64,000 nt of DNA from Neckera pumila (GCA_963969595.1 OZ018410.1:26168913-26232912), one strand, 5' to 3'; shown: positions 22,201 through 34,425, counted from the first letter of the stretch. Numbers and translations: made by a program. Notes: generated by a model from the letters alone, not told the origin.

Positions 22201-25200
22201 TCCCGTTCCTTCTGGAGCTCCTCTGTGGCTCGTCGAGACTGTTCCTGCGCTTCTCGCCTGGTTTCTTTCAGCCGTTTCTCTTCGTCGTGCATCCATTCTG
22301 CCATTCGCTTCGACTCTTCCTCAAACCTCTCCCTCTCCTTCCTCGTGGCGTCCCGCTTCTCATCCAGGAGCTCCCACTCGCGCTCAAATCGGTCCTTCTG
22401 TTGTTTCAGTTCTTGGGCCTCTTCGTCCACAAATTGTTTCCTGGCCCTGATCTCATCAACCTCTTGCTTCAACTGGACTTGGATTCGGACTAGCTCCCCC
22501 CTCTCCATTTCGAGAGCCTTCAGCTTCTCCTGCTCGTCTTCGATCTTCTGCCTCTCCCGATCAATGGCTGCGTGTGCCAGCGCGCTCTCTTCTGCCATCT
22601 GCTGTCGCTCCAGCTCCAGCTCTCGCCTCACTCGACTGCGCTCCTCCGCAACCTGCTCCCTTTCAAGCTCAACCAGCCGATGGGATTCCTCCCGAAGCTC
22701 TGCGACCCGTTTCTGGTCGGCCTCAATGTCCTTGCGCAGGGCATCACGCTCAAGATCAACTTCGGCCTTGAGTTTGTGACGGAGAACGTCTAGCTCGTTG
22801 TGGAGGTTCACGCGCAGGCTTCCTAGCTCGGCGCTCTGCTTCTCCCGTTCATTCCTCAGTTCCTCACGGAGTCGCCCCTTCTCAAACTCCAGTTGCTCCT
22901 TCTTATACTCGACATCCTTTTGGACCATCAACCTCTGCTGTTCCCATTGCTCACGCTCGTCCTCCCAGTCTTTCCGGACCTTCTCCCTCTCTTCATGGAT
23001 CTCCTGTCGCTCAAGCTCACACTCTCGCCGCAAGTGCTCACGCTCCTCCTCAATCTGCTGCTTCTGATGTTCCAGCTTCAGTTTATTCTCTTCCAGTTCC
23101 TCCTTGGCCTTGTGAATCTCCGCCTTTAGTTCAACAATGCGTCGATGCTCACTCATATACTTCTTTTCCTCAACGCGAATGCCCTGCTCCAGGTTACTCA
23201 CCTCTTCTAAACGGCGCTCCAGTACCTCCTCCCGGTCCACAATTTCCTGCACACGGAACTCAAACTCTTCCTCCCTTGCCGTGATTGCTGCCTCCAGGTG
23301 GCGCAACCTAGCCTCTCGAGCTTCAGCGGCCAGTTTGAGAGACTCAATTTCCACCTTTTCCGCAGCAAGCGACCTGCGAACAGCGCGCAGCTCCTGCTCT
23401 GTTGCCAGCAACTCTGCTTTCCTTAAATCCACATCTGCAGTATGACCCTTGAGAAGTCTCTCCATTTCAGCCTGAACAAAACAAAACATAATCATAATCA
23501 CTCCGAATATAGTCGAAGACAGAATATTCTAAAGGGAGGAGGAAAAACCTGAAGACGAAGGAAAAAAAAAGGACTATAATGGGAAAAGAGTGCCTTTGTT
23601 TCATGTTAACTGAAAATCCTCCTCAGTCGCATTTTCACCCCATCACATCGTATGACAAGTCTCTCATTCCGCATAAGTTCTCTACCTAGGACTGAGATGA
23701 GAATTAAAGAGAAAACATGGCAAGAGACGTCTTGCGGTCATAGAAGTGAGAAAACTCACAAGCTCAATCTGCTGCTTCTCCAAGGTCTCCTCCCGAAGTT
23801 TTAAAGTAAATTCGAAGTCATTCAAGCGTGCCCTCTCTTGCAATACATACTCTTCTGTCTCCTTCACTTGCAGCTCGCGTGTCTCAAATTCCTGAACAGA
23901 CCAAGTCTTAGATATCAACGATGTGCTCACAGAAAAATTGATTTGTTGAAGCAACTAAAGCACACAGCGATTTCCCGATCTTTCATCTCCTCAATACGTC
24001 GTTGAGAACAGCAATGAGATCTTCGTTAGTACAATCATACCCGAGTTTTGTCAGCAATCCTTTCCTCAAAGAGAAATAAATCCTGCTCTTTTTTCAATAT
24101 CTCCAAATGTCGCTCACTCAGCGCCTGCACTTGCCAAGCCTAATGTGAGCAAAAAGACATTTTCAAGCGGAGGTAGTACAGGAATTAAGATCTCCCAAGA
24201 TCTCGCAGAAATCTTAAAGAAAAGGGGCAACAGAAAGGGTGACCAAGAGGCAGGCTTGGAAAACATACCCTGTCTCTCTCTGAAAGAGAAAGTACACGAT
24301 CATTAAGATCAACATCAGATTGCTGAATCAGAGCTCGTTCCTTTTCAAGGAATGAACGAGATTCCACCAACTCCCGGCTGGTCAGCTGCAAAGACTCATC
24401 TCGCATCTTCAACGTATCTTCTCGTTCATTGAGAAGACGTTCACCGTCATGCAACCGCATACGACCCTCCTCAAGGCGTTTCTCCCACTCCCTCAAGCTA
24501 CCCTCTTCGGCCTCCACTTGCTCCTTCCGAGCGTCCACGCTGTTTCGGCCACAAGATGCACATTACAGTCAGGGAACGCCGAATGTCGAAAACATGGTGC
24601 CACGCCATAAAAGGAAGTTAAAAGCCAGCTCATTTGCGTTCGAACAAAATCAGTAGTCCTTAAATGACCAAAGATTCGTGGACTAGCCACCAATTTGATT
24701 GATTGTACTGTGAAAAATAAAATTTCAGACGGTGCCAGTTTTTATACCACCAGAATAAGTGTAGAGCATTGTATGTGTTGCTCAAATATTCGAAAATATC
24801 ACACCAAAGAAATTCCCCACACTAGCTACGCAAAACTGCTAAAAATATAAGGCCAGTTAACCAGATGCGGATTCGATAAAAGGATGCAAGAGTGGAGGAG
24901 ACGTACTCTGCCATTAGACCGTGGCGCTCGCGACGGAGAGCCACTTCTCGAGCTTCCACTTCCTGGAGCCGGTGCTCAGACTCTTGAAGTTTACGATTAG
25001 CATCAGCACGCACAACTTGCACTTGGGCGAGTTTGAGGTCGGCCTGGACAGACCTCTCCTCAATACTAGCCACTAACTCTCGAGCCTGAGCTAGCTGCTT
25101 ATCCGCTGCTTGTCGAACCTCAGACTCCTCAACCTGAGTTTCTTTAAGCGCCTTCTCCAACTGGATGCAGAGGAAAATACCAACTGTTAATGTCGTGACA

Positions 25201-26484
25201 AATATACACCAAGTCATTAAAAGCAATCACGCTGAAGATAGTTTGGCTCAGGCACATTGAAATGAGCAGGTTCAAATATCTCTTCAAGGAATGCAAACCA
25301 AAATGAAAAGTAAAACAGAATGCTTGAGAATAGGGACAAAGGGTAACGTCCTCAAAGAGCAGTCAATGATAAATCTCTGCATGCAGCCTCCACCTCAAAA
25401 AGGGCAGCAAGAACTTACATCCGACACACATTGTTTCTCAGTGTCGAGGGCTTTTTTAGCAGCTTCCTCACGTTTCAAGACTTCTGAGAGCTCTAATAAA
25501 TGTGCCGCTTTTTCCCGTTGAAGAGTTTCTTGTGCATCGACTACCGAAACCTTAAGTTCATCAACTTGAGAAGTCCATGTCTTGCGCTGTAGAAGTAGCA
25601 AACCCATATTGTACTGGTAATCGTAAAGCTGCGAACGCATAACAGTAAATCGTCACTACAGGAATCATGCCTACGATGAGCACATGTTACCAAGGAACAG
25701 ATGGGAACTCAAAACACGTTTTCAGTCTAATGAAAAATATTATCAACTACCAGAGCACATAAACAACTAAGTAAACAAATTTGCAGTCGCAATCTACATA
25801 AACTTTCATCTTCGTAATTCGCAATCGTGCATGTAATAAGGAAATGGGATAGTCGCCTGTCGTATACAGTTGTCTACAAGCTTCCACTTCGAACTTGTAT
25901 AAGAAATTCACAGTCAGTGATAAACTTGAACTCAACAGAGTTGGCTCTTGTACCCCGCTGCTCTATACATCTCCCCCAAATCACACTCCTACATATGTTA
26001 CAATACTCCAAGTGACGCAAAAGGTATTCTCTACCACAATCCCTGGGTGCATCCTTGAATTGCCGTGAAAACAGACTCAACGGTAACAAAGTCGCATTAA
26101 AACCATGCTACACTTTTGTCAAGTGTTAGAATAAAATTTTACCTCAGCTTCCAAGGCAGCAATGCGAGCGTGTAACGCAGCCCGGTCTTTGCGTTCGAGA
26201 GAAGGCATGTCCAGGGCCCCTTCAGTCTGGAACCGCTTCCAGACTTCACTCTCCATGTGTGTTCCATCCCCAGCTCCATTCATATCTGGCGACACCAGCA
26301 AAGGATCCATGAGCGCAATCGCGTCCTCCCCACTCGCCGTTACGGTGGTCGTCACGGCAGTCACGGCGGTGGTATGTGATGAAGCTTTGCCTTTCTCCCG
26401 AGCAAGAGCCCGTAAAGGTGTCCCTCTCTGCTGCGGAGACTCTCGTCTCCCCTGCGGTGTGTACATTGGTGACAACCCTGACAT
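19202..26484 (-). CDS. CRWN/NMCP: Nuclear matrix constituent protein (NMCP/CRWN), plant lamina-like coiled-coil protein
   Basis: This protein lines the inner nuclear envelope and, as in other plants, should set nuclear size and shape. Coding exons, in order of translation: 26484-26143, 25628-25419, 25160-24907, 24539-24269, 24139-24041, 23891-23760, 23471-20989, 20821-20689, 19792-19202. Phases agree and all junctions are GT/AG. The product is about 1,500 aa, a little longer than most family members. The head holds SPMY and RGTPLR, likely cyclin-dependent kinase sites. Next comes the family signature WKRF, LERKDR and LYDYQYNMGLLL, followed by a long coiled coil to about residue 930. The tail has basic nuclear-import clusters (KRTRSIKR, RRKKRGR, QRKKR), a highly acidic stretch, and ends KIWDFLTT, close to the conserved NMCP C-terminus. 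The start is the first ATG before the signature. A 24-nt micro-exon at about 23,966-23,989 is possible. It looks intact. Confidence 0.93.
19793..20688 (-). other. Longest intron of the NMCP gene, with a probable transposon inside
   Basis: The intron starts GTAAGTTG (20,688) and ends CCCAG (19,793). Near 20,044 it contains TAAGGTAACTACAACAG, the type of end seen in the TA-flanked MITEs. Around 20,380-20,450 it contains AACTCATAACTAATTCATTGTG, like the inner part of family E. A clean right end was not found. ORFs at 20,018-20,377 lie in the intron and are not supported. Confidence 0.5.
23966..23989 (-). other. Possible 24-nt micro-exon of the NMCP gene
   Basis: On the minus strand GAG ATG AAA GAT CGG GAA ATC GCT sits between an AG (after TATTGAG) and GTGTGC. 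It would add eight in-frame residues (EMKDREIA), whose composition suits the coiled coil. A TACTAAC branch-like motif precedes it. The left-hand intron would be only about 51 nt, which is short, so skipping it (one 149-nt intron) is equally possible. Confidence 0.35.
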
Positions 26485-27318
26485 CTGTCGCCCCTCTTAG
26501 CCCAATAAACTTTCTCAACACCCCTCTCGCCAATTCTTTCGCCTCCTCTCGCCACCTTAAATGACCGGAAGACCTCTGCTTAAAAAACTCCTAGGAACAC
26601 CGGGTGGCTTTAACATTGGTTACCCGTACTGCAACTCGGAAATAACGACCCCCTATTCTCTAACTCACATGATCCTGTAATCAACAACCAAGACGTCTTT
26701 CGTATGTATCTGCACAAGGAAAGAAGAAAAAAGTCCGATTAGTCCCCGCAGTCTTTTCAATGCAAGCCGAAATAGCTGCGACAAAAACTTTTTGAAACCA
26801 CGACAAGAGCCGTTTAAGTGACCAACAAATGCTCCTGTGCATGTCCATGACGGGCGCCCTCAACAAGGAGACGAAGCTCACTACCCTCCTAACTTTCATG
26901 CACGCATTCTGTATTGACAGCCTTGTAAGAAATACACGACAACGGATTATGGCCCATTCAAGGGCCTCAGAAATGCCTGCTGCAGCGACAGTAACCGCTA
27001 ACAGTCATGGCGGCTCACACGATGCAAGAAGATGCAACCGGAGCGCCAACCAAGAAAACCGGGAAAGCGAACCCGAGGCTTTCAAACTTCAGTCGCGCGC
27101 CTTTTCTAAAACCTACACGCCTCGCACTTCGAAACCCAGAACCCTCTTTCACCCACCACCACTCACACCACTCACCATCAACGGCACCGTAGCCACAACA
27201 CGCTGCAACTCGAATCGCAACCCCGGTGCCATATTTTCCTTTCAAACTTCCCAAAATGGAAAAAAAAAGACCAAGCAATGAAAGCGAGTACGAGGAAGTG
27301 ACAGACTACCGAACTGAC
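26485..27318 (-). other. Leader-intron or upstream region of the NMCP gene
   Basis: There is no ORF with protein-like features. Composition is moderately GC-rich compared with the flanking repeats. It either contains the proposed leader intron or is the promoter itself. Confidence 0.35.
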
Positions 27319-27625
27319 CTTGAAAGAAAAGAAGCGCGCAACCAACGAGCTCCACTCAACCCTCGAAACACGAACTTGATACTACGAGGGCTTCCCACTC
27401 CGGCATGAAGAGATGACGATTTGGGCAAAGAGGTGCAAAAGAAAACTTGTGGCACTTGTAGAGAGGCGAGTTGCGGTTTGATCTGGCGGGGACTGGCTGC
27501 AGGATCGAGAGCGCGGAACCGCGACGCTGGGCTCCGCAGCAGGTGGCGCAACGCCGGCGTCCTGCTCGCAGCGCCAGCTCCTCCCTCGCGTGCTGCTTGC
27601 CGGGACCGCGCTCCATATACCCGGC
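27319..27625 (-). promoter_or_regulatory. Probable core promoter and first leader exon of the NMCP gene
   Basis: This GC-rich block upstream of the NMCP gene contains GTATATGGAG (27,611-27,620, minus strand), a TATA-like box. About 270 bases further on is CTTTCAAG followed by GTCAGTT, a good splice donor (exon end 27,319). A 5' leader exon followed by a leader intron reaching towards 26,490 is my inference. I cannot fix the acceptor: CAG just before the ATG is possible but has a poor pyrimidine tract. Confidence 0.35.
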
Positions 27626-27989
27626 CCAAACCCGACCACAACCGGAACATACCCTGACCCCATGCACTGTGCACACTTCTATACCCTGATGGTGTCCATC
27701 ATCTACCCACGTACACAATGATTGTACACTTCCAAAACCATGGTTATAACCGGGAACAAGTTCGAAGAATTCGAAAGTTTGTCTCGATCCAAGGAGCTCG
27801 CGACTGACATGTCAGCCAAGAGTCCACCCTCCGACCGTGCCACGTAGGTTCAATTAGCTGGTTGGCGTGGAGGCAGGTGGCGCTGACTGGTGGAATAACC
27901 GGGACGCAGTCGACTCCAGCAATGGAGCTGGAGTGGCTAACTGTTAAATGGTCGGAGTCTATAGTAGTTCAGCTAGCCTCGTTTTGCCC

Positions 27990-28630
27990 CCTGTTTTACC
28001 TCCGATTGCAAATTGTGAGTTCGTATTTGCAATCAAAGGCCCCAAATTAGCTACACAAAATAGTGAAATTAGGTTGTCCCACACTAATTTCTCGACAATC
28101 CACACTATAGAAATATTCACTGCTTTTGTACAATGAAGCAATCAATTCAGAGCCATGTGTATATCTTAGATTTGTGCACCAGTTCAAGACTTGGTTCAGA
28201 GAGTGGCATGCACCTCCATGTGGAACAAGCATTGATCCATAAGGTAGTTTATCTCAAGTAAGGCAACCTAATTGACAAGGCAATCTTATTTCACTATTTT
28301 GTGTAGGAGAGGTGTTAACAATTGAATAAATGCGGCATAAAATAGGGGGTCTTTTTTTTAACATTTATCTTTGGTTTTACTTGCACAAGAGGCAACCCTG
28401 TTAAATCCGTCACATATAATACAACCAGTAAAAATAAATTTTGTATTTTGGGAATAAAAATAAAAAAAGCCCCCTATTTTATACCAGGTTTAATATATTA
28501 TAAGCTTTAACACAGTAATTTGGGATCTCTGATTGCAAGTATGAATTCAAAATTTGCTAATTTTCATATGTGGCAAATAAAAAATTCCTGCATTTTCCCC
28601 CGTGAGACGGATTTACTGTAACGTCCCCCC
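27990..28630. mobile_element. Repeat J with a family B MITE inserted in it
   Basis: The left part has GCAAATTGTGAGTTCGTATTTGCAATCAAAGGCCCC (27,997-28,042 region). The right part (about 28,320-28,630) has two facing arms, GCATAAAATAGGGGG and CCCCCTATTTTATAC, 120 bp apart. The 36,050-36,240 region carries the same two blocks side by side (TTTGCAATCAGAGACCCC and GCACAAAATAGGGAGC), so here they were separated by the family B insertion at 28,051-28,305. Confidence 0.5.
28051..28305 (+). mobile_element. Intact family B MITE
   Basis: Inverted ends of about 26 bp (CTACACAAAATAGTGAAAT and its partner ATTTCACTATTTTGTGTAG) bracket 255 bp. The TA inside each tip is probably the target duplication, as in the other TA elements. 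The 11,283-11,466 fragment is nearly identical over its length. Confidence 0.8.
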
Positions 28631-28985
28631 CCTAACTGTTTGGCGATTGCCTATGAGGCCGGAATCTGCCCGATCCGTCTGCTCATCGTCAGGGCGGCCG
28701 GGTCAACATCCCACCCGGCCCAGGCCGGCCTGTGCTTGCAACGACTACTTCGTCCATTCATTCAATGCTCACGAGCGAACGAAAGTTACTTCGTCCATTC
28801 GTCCTTCGTTCAATGTTCAATTCAGTTTGTGGATCCAGTCCAGGACTCCAGGCTCTCGGTTCTCGTCCTCGTCGACGGAAAGAGTGACGGACGTTCGTGT
28901 TCGTTCTTGAGAATCTTGGTGGGGGCGGCAAGAACGGATTTTTTCTGGACTTGGAAGCTGCTCCCTCCTTGCAATTCATGATAAG
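28631..28985. other. GC-rich island of unknown role
   Basis: About 350 bp clearly richer in GC than the surroundings, with CGTCCATTC repeated three times (about 28,750-28,802) and TCGTCCTCGTCGACGG. The ORFs in two frames (to 28,910 and 28,981) have no recognisable domain. It could be a first exon or promoter of an unrecognised gene, or part of a retroelement. Confidence 0.35.
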
Positions 28986-29181
28986 TTTTGGACTCTACAT
29001 TCAAAGCTAATGGAACAAAACTTTGATTTTGGGATTGCATTGGTCGCCTCCCATTTCTATAACAAGTACCTGATATAGTACAATTGTCTCTCATTCTTTT
29101 TCAAAAAGAAGAGTGATATTCAATCATGATTGGTTTGTTTATTCAACAATTGGATTTGGATAAACTTATTATTAGAGAGGT

Positions 29182-29301
29182 AGGTAGTTTGCTCTTAGAG
29201 CAACCATTTAGGCCTACCTAACTCATCATTGACAGTAATAGATATTTCAAGCACCATGTCATTCATTCCTACATAGGGGTCGCTTTCAAAGCAAACTACC
29301 T
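29182..29301 (+). mobile_element. Small AGGTAGT-ended MITE (family D, copy 1)
   Basis: The ends are GGTAGTTTGCTCTTAGAG and the diverged partner CAAAGCAAACTACCT, with TA at the right (29,302-29,303). The inner CATCATTGACAGTA...GATATTTCAAGC and CATGTCAT...TAGGGTC-like blocks recur at 53,504-53,640 (reverse) and 56,655-56,789. Confidence 0.65.
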
Positions 29302-29303
29302 TA

Positions 29304-31387
29304 CAACAAAATATGTATGAGCATTAAAAATTGAGCTCACAAAATTTGATTACTTACATTTATAGTTATTATATGCTTCAAATGATATCTATTTTGGTTA
29401 AGTCGGTATTTGGAAGTTCATATTTAGATGAAGAAATTATTTTCACCCACAATCCATATATTTGTAGTTGTAAATAAAACCAACAATCTAATCAAAATTG
29501 CAAGGCGCTAGGAATAAATTATGTTCCTTCATGTTCTTTTTGTGATTTCAATTTTCTATATTGTTCAAAACATGAACAACAAAATTTGGAGGCTCCATAC
29601 ATTATTATTATTTGAATAAAAAACTATCCACTGGTTTTATATATTTCCTTTGGTAATCACTCTTCAAAGTTTGAGTGTTATTTTTTACTAAATTTTAATG
29701 TTAATTTACTAACTTTGTTTATAATTTTACTAAATTTTTCAATTTGAATTTGGCCATTTTCTTACATAATCAATGGCTATTCATTTTGATCAAATCAACA
29801 AGTTAACCATGCATGAACTAGTCTAGTCTTTTAAAAGCCTCAATTTTTTTCCTAATGAAAAACATCCTCAAAATTGAAATAATTAGTTAATAACTTTTAT
29901 AGAAAAGAAACATATTTGTCCTCGCATTTGTCCTAATGTTGGATTCTTTAATGTCCGCATTTATCTTATTTTTTAATTTTTACTATAATTGCATATTATG
30001 ATATTTCATATTTGCCAATGAATTAATACTAAATGATTAACAAAGTCATTAATTTTTTATGAACAAATCTACTTTAAATGGAAAGAATCCTAGATTTTCA
30101 TTTGCAAGTATTTTGCAAGTCAAAGACTTGAAGAATTTTAGATAATCATTCATACATTGTAAATATTTTATAATTCAAAGACTCCTCGAGGATTTCAGAA
30201 AGCCACTACAAAATTATATTCCTAAATTGTCTTTTCTAATATCATCTTTGCATTTAGGGGGATTTGGAGTATCAATAGGGGCTTATGATTTAAATTTTAA
30301 ACTTCAATTTTTTTTCTACTTTTTATCGCACATTAAATTTAAGCATTAGTTTTTAAGCATTTGCAGTATGTAGATTTTAAAATGCACATATATTCCCTAA
30401 CATCTTATAATTTTGAAAACACAAATGTATTATGTCAACCTTAAAACGTAAATGTTCAATAGTGACTATAAAATGCGAATCCCTTATTTATATATATCAT
30501 TGTTAGAATTTATTTATACTAAATTCAAATTGAATTGATTGTAAGACTGAATACGATAGTGCACAATCAATTTCAAAAATAAATGAATTTTATTTTCAAA
30601 TTTTATGGATATATGTTTGTAAGTGTGATGATGGTCTAAACATATGATTATAATTTATTAGACATCATTTACATATATTATTCAACTTAAAAAAATAAAA
30701 CTTCATAGATACCCAAAATTTTAGTAATAAAAAATATCCAAAAGAAATTAATACAATTTGAATTAATGAGAAGAATATCTTCTAACATTTAAAGACTTAA
30801 CTTTCAAATTTGACATACTTGATTTGTTTTTTCGAGCAATCTCAATCAATACACTAGATTCTACTTTCAAAAACTAACTAAGTCAATTTTGGCAAGTTGT
30901 TTTATGAATTCTTCAATACTTTACATAGTTATTGATTGTAAAATGGTGGTGATGATTTAAAAATATATATATTAGCAAATATGTAGTAAACATTATTAAG
31001 CACAATTTTCCTTAAAGGAAAACCAAATTGTCAAGGTAGAAAAAAATTAGATTTCAATTAGGTTTGACAAACATGTTTCTCCATCATATTCAAAGGTGCA
31101 AAATTTGTCAGAATACAAAGGCCAATTAATAAATTCTAATTGCAAATTAGAAATATCTATGTTATAAAATTTGTGAAGGCAACAAGTTGACACTATATTG
31201 TCTATAGTGAAAACTTTTATCTAGATATAATATAAATGTTAAAATGTATCCCCTTCCTTTGTATTGGTGAAGTTTGTCTTTATTAATTTTTTCCAACTAA
31301 CTCAATATCTTTAGTTCTATATTTGATTTCAATTTTTTTTTAATTTTGATCATTTTAGTTTTTCCTAGAAGGATACATCTCTATCAC
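29304..31387. other. Long AT-rich gene-free stretch
   Basis: More than 2 kb of very AT-rich DNA. No ORF, repeat pair or structural RNA could be recognised. Confidence 0.45.
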
Positions 31388-31669
31388 TAAGGTAGTCAAC
31401 TAAAAGTTACCACATCCCTCCATGAATAGGTGCATTCCTGTTAGTACACTTTTTTAAATGCTCTATGTTGAATACTTTCAATCCTCAATGCTCGCCTCAA
31501 TGTCATTTCTAGGTTAAACAAAAAAGTTCTATAAGTTCTTGAGGGTGAAAGAAAGCACAGTGACATAATATTGGATGGAGCTTTCATCATGGAATTAAGG
31601 TAAGGAAGTTGATCCATTTCCGACCAAGCATCCATTTTTGCTATATAGGTTGTTCTCTTTCTCAACAGG

Positions 31670-31960
31670 AGACGAATAGTCATTAACGAGGTCATTAATT
31701 ACGGCACGTTTTCTGACATAGTTGTGGCCGCATTATGATTGGCTACAAGACTTTTCAATATTGCAACCAATCCTTGGTGGATTTGTAACCAGCCATTAGT
31801 CAAAAAAAAAGAGGTCTATATAATGAGTATTGGTCAAATGGAATCTTCAATGAAAAAATTCATAGTAATTATGTTTTGAGAAATAAAAATCTGAAAAATT
31901 ATGCGAATCTTCCGAACTCAATTTCTACATACAAGAAAATCCCTTTCGTGAAGAACCCCG
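31670..31960 (+). repeat. Dispersed repeat K (copy 1)
   Basis: It matches 55,425-55,660 in order: ACGGCAC or ATGGCAC, GATTGGCTACAAGACT, ACATAGTT, GGAATCTTCAATGAAAAAATT, and TATGTTTTGAGAAATAAAA. The ends are undefined. The flanks on the left begin with AGGTAGTCAAC (31,389), so it may be the inner part of another AGGTA-type element. Confidence 0.55.
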
Positions 31961-32020
31961 TCGTACATACATGCGTAATTACTTATCTGGTCGAAAATGA
32001 GTTGGCTCCCTTAGGCACCC

Positions 32021-32270
32021 CCAAATGCACCACTGACCCTAAACTGCTATCTTCATATTGTGTACATCTCAAAACCAATTACATACCTATGTGGAAGAAA
32101 ATATTTTTAACCAAATTTTGTTCATTCATAACTTTTGTCTATGATATCCGAATGTCACATTCTTTGATGCATTAAAACCTCCTTTCCAATTTCAAGAAGG
32201 AAATATGGAAATTTGACAAGTCTAATAATAGAAACTAGGCACACAATCAAAAAGTGGCAGTTTGGGGGTA
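32021..32270 (+). repeat. Dispersed repeat M (copy 2)
   Basis: See 380-640 for the related copy: CATAACTTTTGTCTATGATATCC here against CATAACTTTTGTACATGGTATCC there, then TTAGTCTAATGATAG-like and AAAAAGTGG blocks. No ORF. Confidence 0.5.
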
Positions 32271-32600
32271 CCCACCACGGAGAGCCTTTGGGAACGTTCC
32301 CACTTTCTGAAGCATACTCGGCAACTAGCACGGACCAGGCCAATAGGCTACCTTCCCGTCCGCCCTTCCTGCGACATTTGACAGGTGGAAACGATCGTGA
32401 GCAAGTTCAGTTCCATCCGTTCCTGCCCGTAGATGGACGGACGGATGCTTCTCATCCAATTCTCATCCAATCCTATCCTTTGAGGTGTTGAAGTATAAAT
32501 AGCATGCAGACACCTGGCTCTTGTCGGTCAATCAGTGGGAACTTGGAAAACTTGCTTCTGATAGAAGCACTAGCAGTACGAGGTGGTGGAAATTTTTCCC
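32271..32600 (+). promoter_or_regulatory. Orphan core promoter with TATA box
   Basis: A moderately GC-rich island contains TATAAATAG at 32,494-32,502, a textbook plant TATA box. Downstream lies CACCTGGCTCTTGTCGGTCA. No ORF of note follows before the dispersed repeat L at 32,640. It may drive a non-coding RNA, or be the remains of a promoter captured by a transposon. Confidence 0.4.
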
Positions 32601-32639
32601 ATGTAGGAAGATAGGAAGTACGGGGACTGCAATTTTTTC

Positions 32640-32865
32640 AGAATTTTATTCCCAAAATTGAAATTACTGTGAATTTTGGGAGCCAAAAAGTGCACTTCAC
32701 TAGTAGCCAATGTCTAGAGTCTTTCGATTCTGATCATTCAAGAACTACTTTCCCACTCACTACTTCCTACTTTCTTGCTCACTACTTCAAGACATGTGGC
32801 ATAAGCTTATTAAGTCCCAACTTTGAAAAGGACCCAAAAACACATTCCTAGCTTCTATTGGAAAT
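32640..32865 (+). repeat. Dispersed repeat L (copy 2)
   Basis: Second copy of the sequence at 10,440-10,665, running TTCTGATCATTCAAGAACT, CTACTTTCTTGCTCACTA, CCAACTTTGAAAAGGACCC. The ORF starting at 32,669 lies within it and is not supported. Confidence 0.6.
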
Positions 32866-33389
32866 TTATTCCAACCTTGATTGGAAATATTGCACCCTGA
32901 CAGTGTGCGTATTGGGCATGCTTGAACAATTGGTGCTTTTCCACAAGGAGAAAACACCTCCAGACCATCAAAACCAAAATAAGCAATTCACCATTAATAG
33001 TTGGAGGCACCTTTTTCAAGAAAAAATATTTTTGTACAATTATCAATTAGAAATCGTGAATTTAAAAAATTAAAAATTAAAAAAATCGGATAAGACATGT
33101 AATTATTATTATTTTTCAAAGTGGACGCTCCATGGGTCATTGAAGATGTCATATAGCTTGGGCATAAAACCAATATCTAGAAAATCACCATTCAACAAAT
33201 TTCAATTAAATATAATAGTGGTTCCGTTGCACTTTGGCTGACCCTTTCAACAAAAGTCTACTTGTCGGGAATGGGTACACAAATGGTTTTGTGCCTTTTT
33301 ACTTTAGTGATCTAATCAAATTTAATTGGGTTATTCCAATGAAATAATATTACTTTTTAGACTTCTTTATTAGGACTTGGGCAATTTAG
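32866..33389. other. Gene-free DNA
   Basis: Two short overlapping ORFs on opposite strands show no motif. Confidence 0.35.
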
Positions 33390-34425
33390 CCCCTAAATGC
33401 CCAAGGCACCAAATATTGGTTGTCAATAAAACTTTGAAGGTAAATAAAATTTTACCAAAGTTATTCTTTTTAGTAATTTTTTTGTGGATGTTCTTTCAAG
33501 TCTATTTTTAGCATCAAAAATTTGATTTTGAAAAAGAACATTTATGATGATTATGTGGAAGATCTCATGTAAGGAGGGTCATTGCATAATATTTTGTATG
33601 GTTTTTGGTGTTGAAAGCTTTTGAGCCTCAAAATACATTAGAATTTGTGGGAAATTTTTAAATTGTTAATTAGTTTAAAAAAATTGTAGAATAGAGTTTT
33701 GAGATGCCATAAATTGGTTATCGCTTTGCATGTTGTACTCTTCAATCTTAAATTTTTTGTACCCAAAATTTTAGGCTTGCCATGTAGAAATGATTGAAAG
33801 ACTTCATCTCATTTTACATCCTTGTGATCAAACATTATAATCTTTCTATCCATATGTAATATTGTTGTGGTTTCTTTTTCTATGCAAATTCATAATTTGT
33901 CTAGTTTGAATTTGTCTAGTTAAAAATGGAGTAGTAATTGAAAATGATTGTTTTTACTTCAACCAAGAAAATGGCAACGTGCATATTTGCATCCAATTTC
34001 TAATGACTCTAGCAATCATCACACTTAGTTTTCTAAGTTTCCTTTGACTTCTTTGGTGGTTTCCTACAAATTTGAATTTCTAAAAAAACAATTTGTTTTT
34101 GCCCAATCTGGTAAGGGAATATGGTAGTCCAAATAAAATGAATAATAGCTTCTATAAAAACAAAAGAATTTCTACAAGAAAAATAATGATACTTTATTTT
34201 GGATTTTTTTTGTATTGCTTGATGAATTACTTTTTTAACTTCAGTTGACATAACTTTTTTTCTTAGGCACCAATTGAAATAAAAATTATGTTCCTAGAGA
34301 GTAATGCACTTTTCTATCTCTAAAAAAGTTTCAATAGATCATGTCAAAAATCAAGCTTATAGGAGCATGCTTGAACCTCTAATTGCCCCTTCAAGGGACA
34401 ATTGGGACCCCATAGGTTGGTGAAC
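33390..34425 (-). mobile_element. CCCCTAAAG-family element, G subtype (decayed copy 4)
   Basis: The left tip is CCCCTAAATGCCCAAGG after TTAG. The right side (34,375-34,425) holds the alpha hairpin TTGCCCCTTCAAGGGACAA. In between are the family blocks TTTGATTGGTGCCTAAG-like, read on the minus strand, and ATTACTCTCTAGGAAC. It is about 1,036 bp, with no clear TTAA at the right. Confidence 0.6.

Noticed and set aside
21605..23445. Many plus-strand ORFs across the large NMCP exon
   Set aside because: They are shadows of the coiled-coil reading frame; the minus strand is open for 838 codons with family motifs.
27306..27718. Minus-strand ORFs of 120-122 codons, arginine-rich, resembling a mitochondrial targeting peptide
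   Set aside because: They lie over the GC-rich promoter or leader region, occur in several frames at once, and have no recognisable domain. A leader exon is a simpler reading.
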